The notes: generated by a model from the sequence alone, not told the origin. DNA of 42,740 nucleotides from an uncultured beta proteobacterium (GCA_903927295.1 CAIYMN010000400.1:1-42740), one strand, 5' to 3'; positions 15,864 to 27,171 are shown, numbered from the stretch's first letter. Made by a program: numbers and translations.

Positions 15864-17918
15864 TCACACAAACTCCACGATCGGCTGATCAACCACCAGA
15901 CTTTCACCCTTGCTCGCCAGCACTTTGCCGACGACGCCGTCCGCCGCCGCAAACAGGACGTTTTCCATCTTCATAGCTTCGATCACCGCCACTCGCTCGC
16001 CGGCCTGCACCTTCTGGCCTTCCTTCACTGCGACCTCAACCAGCAAGCCGGGCATGGGCGACAAGACGAAGCGGCTCATGTCGGGTGGCGCCTTGTAGGG
16101 CATCAGAGCGTGCAACTCAGCCGCTCGCCTGGACAGAACCAGAGCATCTATTTGGGTGCCGTTGTGCGAGACGCGTATCGCCAGCGGATTCTTGCCGGCC
16201 AACGCACCGCGCTCCACCTGCGCCACAAATTCCTGCCCGTTGCAAGTGCCGCTGATGCGGATTTCGCCTAGGCGATAGTTACTGCGCAGTTGGTAGCTGC
16301 GGGAGCCCACCTTGATCAGGCTGGAGCCGGTCTTCTGGTCAAACTCAATCACCGATACTGGCGTCTGTGTCGTCAGGCCTTGCTGCCCCAGAGTCACCAC
16401 GACAAAGTCCTGCCCAACCGCCACCTCATGCCCTTCCATCTGACCGCTGATGGCGGTCGCACGACCGCGGTACTTACGGTGCACAAAGGCGGCCAGTGCC
16501 AGCAGCAGTTCGGCGTCGTCATGCGGCACGTCCTGCGCTCTGAAGCCGTGCGAATAATGTTCAGCAATGAATCCGGTGTTGAAGTCGCCCGCGACAAACT
16601 TTGGGTGCGCCAGCAGCGCCGCCTGAAACGGAATGCTGCTGCTGACACCGCGGATCACAAATCCATTGAGTGCCTGGCGCATTTTGGCGATCGCGTCCAT
16701 GCGATCCTTGCCATGCACGATCAGTTTGCAGATCATCGAGTCGTAATACATCGGAATCTCGCCACCTTCCTGCACGCCGGTATCAACCCGCACGCCCAGC
16801 CAGCGGCTCAGGTCGGAGGCAACCATCGTTTCGGCAGGCGGCTGAAAGCGCACCAAGCGACCGGTTGAGGGCAGGAAGTTGCGAAACGGATCTTCGGCAT
16901 TGATGCGGCACTCAATAGCCCAGCCATCGCGCTTCACATCGGCCTGCGTCAACGGTAATTTTTCGCCCGCCGCAACGCGAATCATCAATTCAACCAGGTC
17001 CAGCCCCGTAATGCATTCTGTCACCGGGTGCTCCACCTGCAGCCGGGTATTCATCTCCAGAAAATAAAAGCTCTGATCCTTGCCGACGACAAACTCCACC
17101 GTGCCCGCGCTCTGGTACTTGACGGCGCGGGCCAGCGCCACGGCCTGCTCGCCCATGGCCTTGCGTGTGGCGTCACTGATAAAGGACGACGGTGCTTCCT
17201 CAATCACTTTTTGATGACGCCGCTGGATCGAACACTCACGCTCATTGAGGTAAACCATGTTGCCGTGTGCGTCACCGATAAGCTGGATTTCAATGTGACG
17301 CGGCTCCTCGACGTACTTCTCGACAAATACGCGGTCATCACCAAAACTGTTGCGCGCTTCATTGCGGCAACTGGTGAAACCCTCGAAAGCCTCCTTGTCA
17401 TTGAATGCCACCCGCAGACCTTTGCCACCACCACCGGCGCTGGCCTTAATCATCACCGGATAGCCAATGCCTCCGGCAATTTCAACCGCCTGCTCGGCAC
17501 TTTCAATCGCACTGTTAACGCCGGGGATGCAGTTCACACCGGCCGCACCGGCAAGCTTTTTCGACTCGATCTTGTCGCCCATCGCCGCCATCGAATAGTG
17601 CTTGGGACCGATGAAGACAATGCCCTGCTCCTCCACAGTCCTGGCAAACCCGGCGTTCTCACTCAGGAAGCCATAGCCGGGATGGATCGCCTGGGCGCCG
17701 GTCTGCTTGCAGGCGGCAATGATCCTGTCGCCCAGCAGGTAGCTCTCACGGCTTGGCGCCGGTCCGATGTTGACAGCCTCATCGGCCAGCATCACATGGC
17801 GCGCCTCCTTGTCGGCGTCGGAATACACCGCCACCGTCTTGATGCCCATTTTGCGTGCGGTCTTGATGACACGGCAGGCGATCTCGCCGCGGTTCGCAAT
17901 CAGTATTTTGGTAAACAT
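15864..17918 (-). CDS. pccA: Propionyl-CoA (acyl-CoA) carboxylase alpha subunit
   Basis: A 684-aa biotin carboxylase/BCCP protein. The biotin-carboxylase N domain (GYGFLSEN), the ATP-grasp loop ([14 protein letters not shown]), a BT linker domain and a C-terminal biotinyl domain with A648-M-K650-M are all in order; K650 is the biotin site. With PccB it carboxylates propionyl-CoA to methylmalonyl-CoA. The neighbours (pccB, meaB, methylmalonyl-CoA mutase) make propionyl-CoA a better guess than acetyl- or methylcrotonyl-CoA. It ends one base before the VOC gene starts. Confidence 0.93.
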   Translation of the reverse strand: MFTKILIANRGEIACRVIKTARKMGIKTVAVYSDADKEARHVMLADEAVNIGPAPSRESYLLGDRIIAACKQTGAQAIHPGYGFLSENAGFARTVEEQGIVFIGPKHYSMAAMGDKIESKKLAGAAGVNCIPGVNSAIESAEQAVEIAGGIGYPVMIKASAGGGGKGLRVAFNDKEAFEGFTSCRNEARNSFGDDRVFVEKYVEEPRHIEIQLIGDAHGNMVYLNERECSIQRRHQKVIEEAPSSFISDATRKAMGEQAVALARAVKYQSAGTVEFVVGKDQSFYFLEMNTRLQVEHPVTECITGLDLVELMIRVAAGEKLPLTQADVKRDGWAIECRINAEDPFRNFLPSTGRLVRFQPPAETMVASDLSRWLGVRVDTGVQEGGEIPMYYDSMICKLIVHGKDRMDAIAKMRQALNGFVIRGVSSSIPFQAALLAHPKFVAGDFNTGFIAEHYSHGFRAQDVPHDDAELLLALAAFVHRKYRGRATAISGQMEGHEVAVGQDFVVVTLGQQGLTTQTPVSVIEFDQKTGSSLIKVGSRSYQLRSNYRLGEIRISGTCNGQEFVAQVERGALAGKNPLAIRVSHNGTQIDALVLSRRAAELHALMPYKAPPDMSRFVLSPMPGLLVEVAVKEGQKVQAGERVAVIEAMKMENVLFAAADGVVGKVLASKGESLVVDQPIVEFV

Positions 17919-17927
17919 GTCAGTCTC

Positions 17928-18218
17928 CTATTCGGGAATCAGTTTTTGTGCTTTTCGCAATGGCGTGAAATGCCACCACGGCAATGCGGGGCCACCGTTC
18001 ATGAAATCTCTGGCGGCCAAAAAGGTGTCGAGGACACATGGATCGTGGCGCTGACCCATTGGCGTGCGCAGAGCGTCGTACATCGCCATCGGGTCCATGG
18101 CGGCCACATCAGCAGGCGTGTTCACACCCAGGCCGCGCAAGTCGTTTGCGATGGACTTTCCGACATTCGGAATATCCATCAACACACGGGCCTCAGAGGC
18201 GTTGGCAGCTTTAGGCAT
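17928..18218 (-). CDS. Small helix-hairpin-helix protein (Cdd1 family)
   Basis: A 96-aa protein with an N-terminal HhH motif (DIPNVGKSIANDLRGLG) and the family signature GQRHDPCVLDTF, as in the Cdd1/pathogenicity-locus family. ATG at 18218 is taken; a GTG at 18227 three codons upstream is possible. It sits between pccB and pccA in the same direction with a 9-bp gap to pccA. The family has no firm function: HhH elements usually bind nucleic acid. Its link to propionyl-CoA genes is unexplained. Confidence 0.8.
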   Translation of the reverse strand: MPKAANASEARVLMDIPNVGKSIANDLRGLGVNTPADVAAMDPMAMYDALRTPMGQRHDPCVLDTFLAARDFMNGGPALPWWHFTPLRKAQKLIPE

Positions 18219-18275
18219 CCAAAGCACCCAAGAGCGCTCGCGAGCAATGAAAGCGACTGTTCTTCCAGCGCATGA

Positions 18276-19808
18276 TCACAACGGAATATTGCCGTGCTTG
18301 CGCCACGGGTTCTCAAGCTTCTTGTCGCGCAGCATCACCAGCGAGCGGCAAATCCGTTTGCGTGTCTCGTGCGGCAGGATCACGTCATCGATAAAGCCGC
18401 GCGCTCCGGCCACAAACGGGTTGGCAAAACGCGCCTTGTATTCGGCTTCCTTGGCAGCGAGTTTCTCCGGGTCACCCTTGTCTTCGCGGAAGATGATTTC
18501 CACTGCGCCTTTGGCGCCCATGACGGCAATCTCGGCATTCGGCCAGGCCAGGTTGACATCGCCGCGCAGGTGCTTTGAACTCATCACGTCGTATGCACCA
18601 CCGTAAGCCTTGCGGGTGATGACGGTAATTTTTGGCACCGTGCATTCGGCGAAGGCGTAGAGCAGCTTGGCACCATGCTTGATGATGCCGCCGTACTCCT
18701 GGCTGGTACCCGGCATGAAGCCCGGCACGTCAACAAAGGTAATGACAGGAATGTTGAAGGCATCACAAAAGCGCACGAAGCGCGCCGCCTTGATGGAACT
18801 CTTGATGTCCAGACAGCCTGCCAGCACAAGGGGTTGATTGGCAACAAAGCCGACCGTTTGCCCCTCCATGCGGCCAAACCCGATCAGGATGTTCTTGGCA
18901 TACTCGGGCTGCAATTCGAAGAAGTCACCGTCATCGACAGTCTTGACGATCAACTCCTTCATGTCGTAGGGCTTGTTCGGATTGTCTGGCACCAGCGTGT
19001 CCAGGCTCATGTCCATGCGGTCGGCCGGATCGCCGCTGCGGCGCACCGGTGCCTTCTCCCGGTTGTTCAATGGCAGGTAGTTGTAGAGCCGGCGCAACAT
19101 GAGCAGTGCCTCAACATCACTCTCGAAAGCCAGATCCGCCACGCCGCTCTTGGTTGTATGGCTGACGGCACCACCGAGCTCTTCGGCCGTCACGTCCTCA
19201 TGCGTCACGGTCTTCACGACTTCAGGGCCCGTGACAAACATGTAGGAGCTGTCTTTCACCATGAAGATGAAATCAGTCATCGCCGGCGAGTACACGGCAC
19301 CGCCAGCACAGGGCCCCATGATCATGCTGATCTGCGGCACCACACCGCTGGCCATGACATTGCGCTGGAAGACATCGGCGTAACCCCCGAGGGATGCCAC
19401 ACCTTCCTGAATGCGCGCACCACCAGAGTCGTTCAAACCAATGACTGGCGCACCAACCTTCATCGCCTGATCCATCACCTTGCAGATCTTCTCGGCGTGC
19501 GCCTCGCTCAGGGCGCCGCCAAACACCGTGAAGTCCTGACTAAAGACAAACACCAGGCGCCCATTGATCATGCCGTAGCCAGTCACCACGCCATCGCCGG
19601 GGATCTTCTGATCCTGCATGCCAAAGTCGACGCAGCGGTGCTCCATGAACATATCCCACTCTTCGAAGGTACCCTCGTCGAGCAACAACTCGATGCGTTC
19701 GCGGGCCGTGAGCTTTCCCTTTTTGTGCTGAGCATCTATGCGTTTGATGCCGCCACCCAATCGCGCGAGTTCGCGCTTGGCTTCCAGTTGTTCAAGTATG
19801 TCGTGCAT
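18276..19808 (-). CDS. pccB: Propionyl-CoA carboxylase beta subunit
   Basis: A 510-aa carboxyltransferase with the two crotonase-like halves of the family: [15 protein letters not shown] in the N half and the oxyanion-hole region AYGGAYDVM in the C half. It transfers CO2 from biotin-PccA to propionyl-CoA. The start [10 protein letters not shown] at 19808 is chosen because GGAG lies seven bases upstream; a longer frame begins at 19829. The gene overlaps the end of meaB by 17 bp. Confidence 0.93.
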   Translation of the reverse strand: MHDILEQLEAKRELARLGGGIKRIDAQHKKGKLTARERIELLLDEGTFEEWDMFMEHRCVDFGMQDQKIPGDGVVTGYGMINGRLVFVFSQDFTVFGGALSEAHAEKICKVMDQAMKVGAPVIGLNDSGGARIQEGVASLGGYADVFQRNVMASGVVPQISMIMGPCAGGAVYSPAMTDFIFMVKDSSYMFVTGPEVVKTVTHEDVTAEELGGAVSHTTKSGVADLAFESDVEALLMLRRLYNYLPLNNREKAPVRRSGDPADRMDMSLDTLVPDNPNKPYDMKELIVKTVDDGDFFELQPEYAKNILIGFGRMEGQTVGFVANQPLVLAGCLDIKSSIKAARFVRFCDAFNIPVITFVDVPGFMPGTSQEYGGIIKHGAKLLYAFAECTVPKITVITRKAYGGAYDVMSSKHLRGDVNLAWPNAEIAVMGAKGAVEIIFREDKGDPEKLAAKEAEYKARFANPFVAGARGFIDDVILPHETRKRICRSLVMLRDKKLENPWRKHGNIPL

Positions 19809-20859
19809 TGCTTTCTCCGTTTTTGTCATCCCGGCCAGACCGGGAAATTGTCGTCATTGCGGCTTGCGAATCCGGATTGGACCCGGTATGCCACGCACTG
19901 AGTAGTTGTCTTGCTGCCATGGAGGCAGCGATACGTCCCTCAAGGACTTCCTGCTTCAGCCGTGGCATCAGTTGTTGAACCCGCTGCTCCTGATAGAAGG
20001 CATGCTTCAACCCTGCGTCAATGCGTTCCCACATCCACGCCAGGGACTGTTGCTGCCTGCGAGAAAGCCACTTCCCGTTGGCCACTTGCAGCGTCTTGAA
20101 CTCGGTCACTGCTTTCCAGAAGGCGTCGACCCCTTGTCCATTGAGCGCGCTAAGTTGCAAGGCCTTGGGATGCCATGTCGTGTCCGCATGATTTCCGAAC
20201 AGACCCAACAACTGCAAGGCAGAAGTGATTTGCAACTGCGCCCGTTGCGCTGCATTGGCGTCGATGTCAGCCTTGTTGATCAAGACCAGGTCTGCGAGTT
20301 CCATCACACCCTTCTTGATCGCCTGCAAATCGTCGCCTGCGTTGGGCAGTTGCATCAGCACAAACATGTCCGTCATGCCAGCCACCGCGGTCTCGCTCTG
20401 GCCAACACCGACCGTTTCAACGATCACTATGTCATAGCCAGCGGCCTCGCACACCAGGATGGCCTCGCGCGTCTTCTCTGCAACGCCACCAAGTGCACCG
20501 CTACTCGGGCTCGGACGGATGTAGGCACGCTCATGGACCGAGAGTTTTTCCATGCGCGTTTTATCGCCCAGAATGGAGCCGCCGGAGACGGTGCTGGAAG
20601 GATCAATGGTCAGTACGGCGACTCGATGTCCTTCTTCAATCAGGTACAGGCCCAGCGCTTCAATAAAAGTGGATTTACCGACACCGGGCACGCCACTGAT
20701 ACCGAGTCGCAACGACTTCCCCGAGTGCGGCAGCAGTGCCGTCAGTAGCTCATCGGCTTGCGCACGGTGATCGCTGCGAGTTGACTCCAGCAGCGTGACA
20801 GCCTTGGCGATGGCGCGGCGCTGCGGCGCGCCGGTGCACTGTGTAATCGCATGCAGCAT
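19792..20859 (-). CDS. meaB: MeaB-type GTPase chaperone of methylmalonyl-CoA mutase
   Basis: A 355-aa G3E-family GTPase (ArgK/MeaB). Walker A GVPGVGKS (56-63), the Mg/Switch region ETVGVGQSE and the NKAD guanine motif are intact. MeaB protects the B12 mutase and gates cofactor exchange. The last 25-30 residues (after [11 protein letters not shown]) look like added sequence: the DNA there contains a CCCGGCCAGACCGGG palindrome and overlaps the pccB start, so the original stop may have been lost. It lies 33 bp downstream of the mutase gene. Confidence 0.93.
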   Translation of the reverse strand: MLHAITQCTGAPQRRAIAKAVTLLESTRSDHRAQADELLTALLPHSGKSLRLGISGVPGVGKSTFIEALGLYLIEEGHRVAVLTIDPSSTVSGGSILGDKTRMEKLSVHERAYIRPSPSSGALGGVAEKTREAILVCEAAGYDIVIVETVGVGQSETAVAGMTDMFVLMQLPNAGDDLQAIKKGVMELADLVLINKADIDANAAQRAQLQITSALQLLGLFGNHADTTWHPKALQLSALNGQGVDAFWKAVTEFKTLQVANGKWLSRRQQQSLAWMWERIDAGLKHAFYQEQRVQQLMPRLKQEVLEGRIAASMAARQLLSAWHTGSNPDSQAAMTTISRSGRDDKNGESNARHT

Positions 20860-20892
20860 GATTGTCCTGAATCGGCGTCTGACGGCGCCTAC

Positions 20893-23049
<2,157 letters not shown>

Positions 23050-23058
23050 GACGGTTCA

Positions 23059-23074
23059 GACCTCAAGAGAGGTC
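23059..23074 (-). promoter_or_regulatory. Hairpin covering the mcm ribosome binding site
   Basis: GACCTC-TCTT-GAGGTC (minus strand) is a perfect 6-bp stem with a 4-base loop. Its 3' arm contains the GAGGT that serves as Shine-Dalgarno nine bases before the mcm ATG. It could lower or gate translation of the mutase; no riboswitch class is recognised. Confidence 0.4.
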
Positions 23075-23094
23075 GCAGTGAATGAATGCTAGTT

Positions 23095-23136
23095 TACGTT
23101 ATTTATAATTATTGATTCAAAATATTATTTCAAGCT
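23095..23136. promoter_or_regulatory. AT-rich divergent promoter with operator-like palindrome
   Basis: The gap between mcm and the GntR gene is strikingly AT-rich compared with the coding sequence around it. TTGA-T-TCAA (23112-23120) is a perfect palindrome, flanked by imperfectly symmetric ATAAT arms. It is the best candidate operator for the adjacent FCD-type regulator acting on both genes. Confidence 0.45.
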
Positions 23137-23148
23137 TACAATTCGACC

Positions 23149-23796
23149 ATGGCAGCGCCTTCACTCTCACCTCGCGCACTTTATGAAGAAGTGGCTGAGC
23201 TCTTGCGTCAGCGCATCTTCAAACGTGAGCTCGCGCCTGGAAGCTGGATCGACGAGCTCAAGATAGCCGAGGCCTATGGTATCAGCCGGACGCCCCTGCG
23301 GGAAGCACTCAAGGTGCTGGCGGCCGAGGGCCTCGTCACCATGAAAGTGCGCCGTGGCGCCTACGTCACCGAAGTTTCGGAACGTGATCTGGCCGAGGTC
23401 TACTACCTGCTCAGCCTGTTGGAATCTGATGCCGCCGGCGTGGTTGCCAACGGCGCCAGCGAGTCCCAGCTTGAGGCACTGAAACTCTTGCACGAAGAAC
23501 TGGAAGCTGCGGCCCGGCCGGGCTCACAGGACACGGGGCGATTTTTCGAAGTCAACGAGCGTTTTCATATGCTGCTGCTCGAAATTGCCAATAATCGCTG
23601 GCGCGATCAAATGGTTGCCGATCTGCGCAAAGTCATGAAACTCAACCGCCACAACTCACTGCTGAAATCAGGGCGGACTGAAGAATCATTGAAAGAGCAC
23701 CGCGCACTGGTCGCCGCCATCTGCGAGCGCAATGCCGCTCTGGCTGTACAGCGCATGCAGGAACACTTCCGGAACGGCCTGGAAGCGGCCAATTAG
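23149..23796 (+). CDS. GntR-family (FadR/FCD) transcriptional regulator
   Basis: A 215-aa protein: winged-helix GntR domain at about 10-75 (IAEAYGISRTPLREALKVLAAEGLV) and a C-terminal all-helical FCD ligand domain. FCD regulators sense small organic acids or acyl compounds. Being divergent from the mutase across an AT-rich intergenic region, it is the likely repressor of the propionyl-CoA genes. The ligand cannot be read from the sequence. It converges with the DUF3443 gene, with 8 bp between them. Confidence 0.9.
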   Translation: MAAPSLSPRALYEEVAELLRQRIFKRELAPGSWIDELKIAEAYGISRTPLREALKVLAAEGLVTMKVRRGAYVTEVSERDLAEVYYLLSLLESDAAGVVANGASESQLEALKLLHEELEAAARPGSQDTGRFFEVNERFHMLLLEIANNRWRDQMVADLRKVMKLNRHNSLLKSGRTEESLKEHRALVAAICERNAALAVQRMQEHFRNGLEAAN

Positions 23797-23804
23797 AGCA
23801 AACG

Positions 23805-25031
23805 TCAGAACGCGTAGTACGGTCCGGTACCCAAGCTTGACGCCTGCGCCTCAATACCCATCCACACGCGACGCCCGTAAAAAAAAGGCAGCCCCCAGTC
23901 GAAACTGGTGGCATCGCCCATCGGCCCCGCCAGGTTCGGATAGACGGTCATACTTGCGTCGCCAAACATGGTCGAAGCGTCACCAATTGAAAATGAAACT
24001 GATGCGCGCACGGCATTGGCGCCGACAAGGGTTGCCGACATGGTGGTAAGCGTGGCCGGGCAATAGAAACCCAGACTGCTGCCAAGACACGCTGGAATCA
24101 AGCGCGAATCAAAGAAGAACCCGTTCGAACCGGTGTCCAGAAAACTGTTGCCCATGCTTTGCCCGCCCAGCACCGTCGTGAAGTAACCTGTGGCAGCGGT
24201 GGTCAGGGCCAGCACCTTGCCCGGCTGGTTGTTGGACTGCGTACCGATACCAAAAACAAGTGAGCCGGTCAGCCCGGTCGCACTGCTTGAAGCCACCGCG
24301 GGAAGATCAATCAGGATGCCGTTGTTATCTGTGGCGAACAAAGGCACCGGATTCTTCAGTTGCTGCGCCAGGCTCGCCTTTGCGCCAACAAAGTTCGCGC
24401 AACTCGCATTGCTGCAGGTGTAATAGGAACCGTTGTGGGAGATCGCTGCGCAGTCGGCACCACAATCTTCCTTGAACAGGCTCAGCCCCAGGATGCCGTT
24501 GGCGCCCAGATTGGAAGTTGTGGTCATAGCGGTCCCGCCTATCGAACAACTGCCGGGCGCGTTGCCAACAGCGGGATCACCGATGAGTTGAACCGGCACA
24601 CTCGAAGCAGTCTTGCCTCCAAGCACAATATCCGCCAGCGCCAGCGGCCCCCAGGCGAAAGTGTTGTCGACAAACTGAACGCAACTGAGCAGCGGGAATC
24701 CGGCGCTACCGGTAACCCGGCTCAGATTCAGGGCGGGTTTGACGACGGATGCCAGGAGTCTCAGCCCGATGGAACCGGTGTCAACCAGAACATGATCAAT
24801 GGTTTGGCAATCGGTGCTCGCAGGACGACAAATTCTTACGTCCACGTAAAGGCGGTTAACGTTGTAGCCCGCGTTGGCGGGACCAGCATCAACCACAACG
24901 GGAATCACGTTATTTGAAGTTTCCGCGACGGGTGGCGTCGGCGTCGGGGTTGAGTTCGGTGTCGCTGCGCCGCCACCTCCTCCGCAAGCACTTATCAGGA
25001 CGGCAAGCAGTGCCGCTCCAACGCCGTGCAT
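23805..25031 (-). CDS. DUF3443 lipoprotein with pepsin-like double DTG motif
   Basis: A 408-aa exported protein. Signal peptide with lipobox LISAC (C16) followed by five Gly and a Thr/Pro linker indicates an outer lipoprotein. D84-T-G-S (LVDTGSIGLRLL) and D299-T-G-S (FLDTGSNGFFF) are about 215 residues apart, and NGILGLS (179-184) plus the C-terminal WGLPFFYGRRVWMGIE segment resemble the corresponding parts of pepsin-fold proteases. The family is known to me only as DUF3443. ATG at 25031 is used; 25052 is an in-frame alternative that overlaps the DUF2844 end. Several Cys pairs could form disulfides. Confidence 0.8.
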   Translation of the reverse strand: MHGVGAALLAVLISACGGGGGAATPNSTPTPTPPVAETSNNVIPVVVDAGPANAGYNVNRLYVDVRICRPASTDCQTIDHVLVDTGSIGLRLLASVVKPALNLSRVTGSAGFPLLSCVQFVDNTFAWGPLALADIVLGGKTASSVPVQLIGDPAVGNAPGSCSIGGTAMTTTSNLGANGILGLSLFKEDCGADCAAISHNGSYYTCSNASCANFVGAKASLAQQLKNPVPLFATDNNGILIDLPAVASSSATGLTGSLVFGIGTQSNNQPGKVLALTTAATGYFTTVLGGQSMGNSFLDTGSNGFFFDSRLIPACLGSSLGFYCPATLTTMSATLVGANAVRASVSFSIGDASTMFGDASMTVYPNLAGPMGDATSFDWGLPFFYGRRVWMGIEAQASSLGTGPYYAF

Positions 25032-25038
25032 GAACCTG

Positions 25039-25506
25039 TTACTGCAGCACATTGTTGATATTGACCCCGCTCGGGATCAGTTCAGGTGCATAGGCGTAGC
25101 CGGCAAAACTTCGCATCCTTCCGCTCGACCTGACAACCAGTTTACTGCTCATCACATTCACGGGTGAGCCACGCTTGCCCAACGCACGCGCCTGGTCGGT
25201 TTCCAATTTGTAGCCACTGAAAAACTCACCTAGCAGCAGGCTCAGATCAGGTAGCACGGGTCCGCGCCAGCTGAGGGCAAATACCTGGCCCGCCGGCGTT
25301 GCGTATTCCTGAATCAAGGTGCCATTTTCAAGTTGCAGCGGATGCGAGGTGTAAAGACGCGCATCGACTGCGGGAACTGCCGCCTGAACTCTGGCCGCAG
25401 GCGCCGCGGCAGAAAGCGGCGTCGCAACAGTAGGCGCTTGCCCAAGCGCAGCCAGCGACCGCGCGGCTCCCACCGCCAGGGCGCAACCCAGCAAGAGCCC
25501 TGTCAT
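25039..25506 (-). CDS. DUF2844 exported protein
   Basis: A 155-aa protein with an N-terminal hydrophobic signal segment (GLLLGCALAVGAARSLAALG) and the DUF2844 core (YATPAGQVFALSWRGPVLPDL, then LLGEFFSGY). DUF2844 genes regularly pair with DUF3443, and here they are 7 bp apart. The ATG at 25506 is preferred: the longer frame to 25740 reads through the attachment site of the inserted element and is not native. The element ends 46 bp upstream, so the former promoter may have been separated from the gene. Confidence 0.75.
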   Translation of the reverse strand: MTGLLLGCALAVGAARSLAALGQAPTVATPLSAAAPAARVQAAVPAVDARLYTSHPLQLENGTLIQEYATPAGQVFALSWRGPVLPDLSLLLGEFFSGYKLETDQARALGKRGSPVNVMSSKLVVRSSGRMRSFAGYAYAPELIPSGVNINNVLQ

Positions 25507-25551
25507 GCGACGATTCGAATTCGGTCTTTTCAAAGCAAAACTCAGGTTGTC

Positions 25552-25568
25552 CCCGGAGGGGATCGAAC
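25552..25568 (+). other. attL, distal attachment site
   Basis: CCCGGAGGGGATCGAAC is identical to the 3' part of tRNA-Arg at 31576-31592. Beyond the core, a further partial match (CCACAGC) occurs with a one-base gap. It is a partial copy without the rest of a tRNA, so no functional tRNA is formed here. Confidence 0.85.
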
Positions 25569-25621
25569 AGCGAGCCACAGCCCTCATGAATACTAGGTTT
25601 CGCGCTTCCAATTTTGAAAAG

Positions 25622-25646
25622 TACCGCCAAAAATACCGCCAAAAAT
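25622..25646. repeat. Integrase arm-type repeats, left end
   Basis: TACCGCCAAAAA occurs twice in tandem about 55 bp inside attL. The same TACCGCC heptamer recurs near attR (31433-31470). Paired sites at both ends of a tyrosine-recombinase element are the normal layout of arm-type integrase sites. Confidence 0.55.
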
Positions 25647-25761
25647 GAAAGCGTCCCATGCTGTGGTGTATTTGGTACGCCATGATACATGGTGCCACAG
25701 TGCCTGCACCGTCAGCACTGGTAAGCCCCTTCTGTTTCACAGTTACACACCAGCGCCAGTC

Positions 25762-25785
25762 AAAAAAACCCGCCGAAGCGGGTTG
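25762..25785 (-). terminator. Rho-independent terminator after the KilA-N gene
   Basis: Minus strand: ACCCGC-TTCG-GCGGGT followed by seven T. A perfect 6-bp GC stem with a stable tetraloop and a U-tract, 20 bp after the KilA-N stop. It also shields the DUF2844 gene from element transcription. Confidence 0.85.
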
Positions 25786-25803
25786 ATGGGCAGGTCGAGA
25801 AGA

Positions 25804-26622
25804 TTAGGCCTTACGTCTGAATGTAGCCTTGTTGGCCGGCAGCGTCTTGACGGGAGTAGCGACTCCAATCAGCAAAATCTTGTCCAATGCAGCCAAGGCT
25901 AGTGGGTCCCGCTTTTGAAAATACTGCGCAGCTTTTTCCGCCAGCCACACATCCGCCAGCATTACCCGGAACTCTCCCAGATATTCCAACGGGTACAACT
26001 TGGCGCTGACGATGCGACCATCTGGAAATTCATGTTCATAGGTAGGAAGATCGTCGGTGTCGAGCCCGTGCTTGGTACGCAGAAGCTGACAGAGCATTTT
26101 CCCGTGCGTAATATCGGGCATCATCTTCTCCGGCATCCTGTAGCCTTGCGCTTCCATCGGTGCGACAAGGGCATTGGTCATTTCCTGAAGCACCGAAAAA
26201 TAGCCACTTGGAATCTTGTGAAAGTTCAACATGTGGCGCTCCAGGTGGAACGGCATTTTGGTGACGGTAGGGGCTTTTCCTGACATCCACTCATGCACCC
26301 ATTTGGATACTTGAACGGCAAACTTTGCGGACAGCCACTGAGCCAGATGAACGGCTACTTGGGGATGTACCCAAGTTCCTTGAAGGGAAGGATCACCGCC
26401 TTTCACAATCTGAACAAGTTCCGATGTGCAAATCTGCATATCGGAAGAAAGTTCCTCCAAGAACGCAATGGTTGAGTCGGCTCGCAGATAGCCGCCCATG
26501 AGTTTTCCAGCAGCCTTGCACATGGCTGTGGCGTTGATGTAACCATCCTCTGAACGCTGATCTACCACAGCGTTTTGCACTTTGTGCGGGATGAGTGAGA
26601 GGGAGTACTGATGGTCTGGCAT
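25804..26622 (-). CDS. KilA-N domain protein (phage antirepressor-like)
   Basis: A 272-aa protein with an N-terminal KilA-N DNA-binding domain (about 10-115): DGYINATAMCKAAGK and WVHPQVAVHLAQWLSAKF followed by VSKWVHEWMSG are the family landmarks. The C-terminal half (about 120-272) is less typical and has no domain I recognise. KilA-N proteins of phages act as antirepressors or growth inhibitors. It is the last gene before the left end of the element and is followed by a strong terminator. Confidence 0.85.
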   Translation of the reverse strand: MPDHQYSLSLIPHKVQNAVVDQRSEDGYINATAMCKAAGKLMGGYLRADSTIAFLEELSSDMQICTSELVQIVKGGDPSLQGTWVHPQVAVHLAQWLSAKFAVQVSKWVHEWMSGKAPTVTKMPFHLERHMLNFHKIPSGYFSVLQEMTNALVAPMEAQGYRMPEKMMPDITHGKMLCQLLRTKHGLDTDDLPTYEHEFPDGRIVSAKLYPLEYLGEFRVMLADVWLAEKAAQYFQKRDPLALAALDKILLIGVATPVKTLPANKATFRRKA

Positions 26623-26907
26623 GGCGTTGGGCTTTCTATCAAATCCAGCGCTCAGGGTTTTTACTTAAATGCTGCATTGCAGCAAGTGCTATACTTTCCT
26701 TCGCGCTACAGAGAAAACCACTTTGACCGTCTGCCAGGACTTACTCAAAGTGGGGCAGTGCAACCGAAAGCCAGCTTATCAGTGATGATTTGTTGGCTTT
26801 TTGTTTGCAATAGCCATTTTACTACAAGGGTAAATATATGCTGGATAAATTTCCAGTTGTTTCCAGTACCCTTGACGTTCCTACTTGCATTGCCCTGGCA
26901 ACAGGAG
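26623..26907. other. Control region of the element
   Basis: A 285-bp gap upstream of KilA-N. It has a palindrome GCTGCA-T-TGCAGC (26671-26683), a plus-strand extended -10 (TGCTATACT, 26687-26695), a long inverted repeat with pseudoknot potential (26718-26758), and a terminator-like repeat (26767-26806). I see no protein-coding gene on either strand that I would support. Confidence 0.45.
26702..26806 (+). ncRNA. Candidate structured small RNA with H-type pseudoknot
   Basis: A transcript starting after the extended -10 would hold stem 1 CCACTTTGA (26718-26726) with TCAAAGTGG (26745-26753). The loop bases CTGCC (26731-26735) match GGCAG (26754-26758) directly after the stem, giving an H-type pseudoknot. 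AAAGCCA (26767-26773) with TGGCTTT (26794-26800) and following TTGTTT forms a terminator. It is a composite of sequence signals; no known family was matched. Confidence 0.3.
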
Positions 26908-27171
26908 TCAATTCTTCGTACCCTCTTTGCCCGTGGCCGGATTCACGTTGCCCTTTTGAGAGTAGTTGTCCTTCTTGGTTTTATTGGGGTTGGTGGCACG
27001 AGTCGGAGCAACGTAGGCGCCTTTCTTGGTGATATGGCCACGAATGGCATGACTTCCCCCTGACCTGCTGCTTGATTTGGCACCACTGGACTTGCCCGAA
27101 TGCCCGCCACCCTTCGCCAGCACGCCGACCGACAGGACACAGCACAGTAGCAGGATGATTGTTCTTCTCAT
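26908..27171 (-). CDS. Small secreted basic protein
   Basis: An 87-aa protein: signal peptide MRRTIILLLCCVLSVGVLA, then a Gly/Ser/Lys-rich stretch, then a conserved-looking tail with GHITKKGAYVAPTRATNPNKTK, followed by NPATGKEGTKN. Short exported proteins with this tail are scattered in proteobacterial genomes and have no known function to me. The start is the Met directly before the Arg pair; an upstream Met (27192) is less signal-like. It lies between the unknown operon and the KilA-N gene. Confidence 0.7.
   Translation of the reverse strand: MRRTIILLLCCVLSVGVLAKGGGHSGKSSGAKSSSRSGGSHAIRGHITKKGAYVAPTRATNPNKTKKDNYSQKGNVNPATGKEGTKN

Noticed and set aside
25552-25600. A second tRNA-Arg gene
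   Set aside because: Only the T-arm/acceptor part is present; there is no D-arm or anticodon arm, as expected for an att site copy.
25507-25740. N-terminal extension of DUF2844 to 25740
   Set aside because: The extension reads through attL and the integrase repeats, so it belongs to the inserted element and comes before a normal signal peptide start.
26702-27032. Type III toxin-antitoxin (pseudoknot RNA plus toxin)
   Set aside because: There is just one pseudoknot unit and no ToxN-like gene downstream on the plus strand; the frames there are antisense to the small secreted protein.
26611-27063. 150-codon plus-strand frame in the island
   Set aside because: It crosses the control region hairpins and runs antisense to the secreted protein, without a ribosome site or recognisable features.
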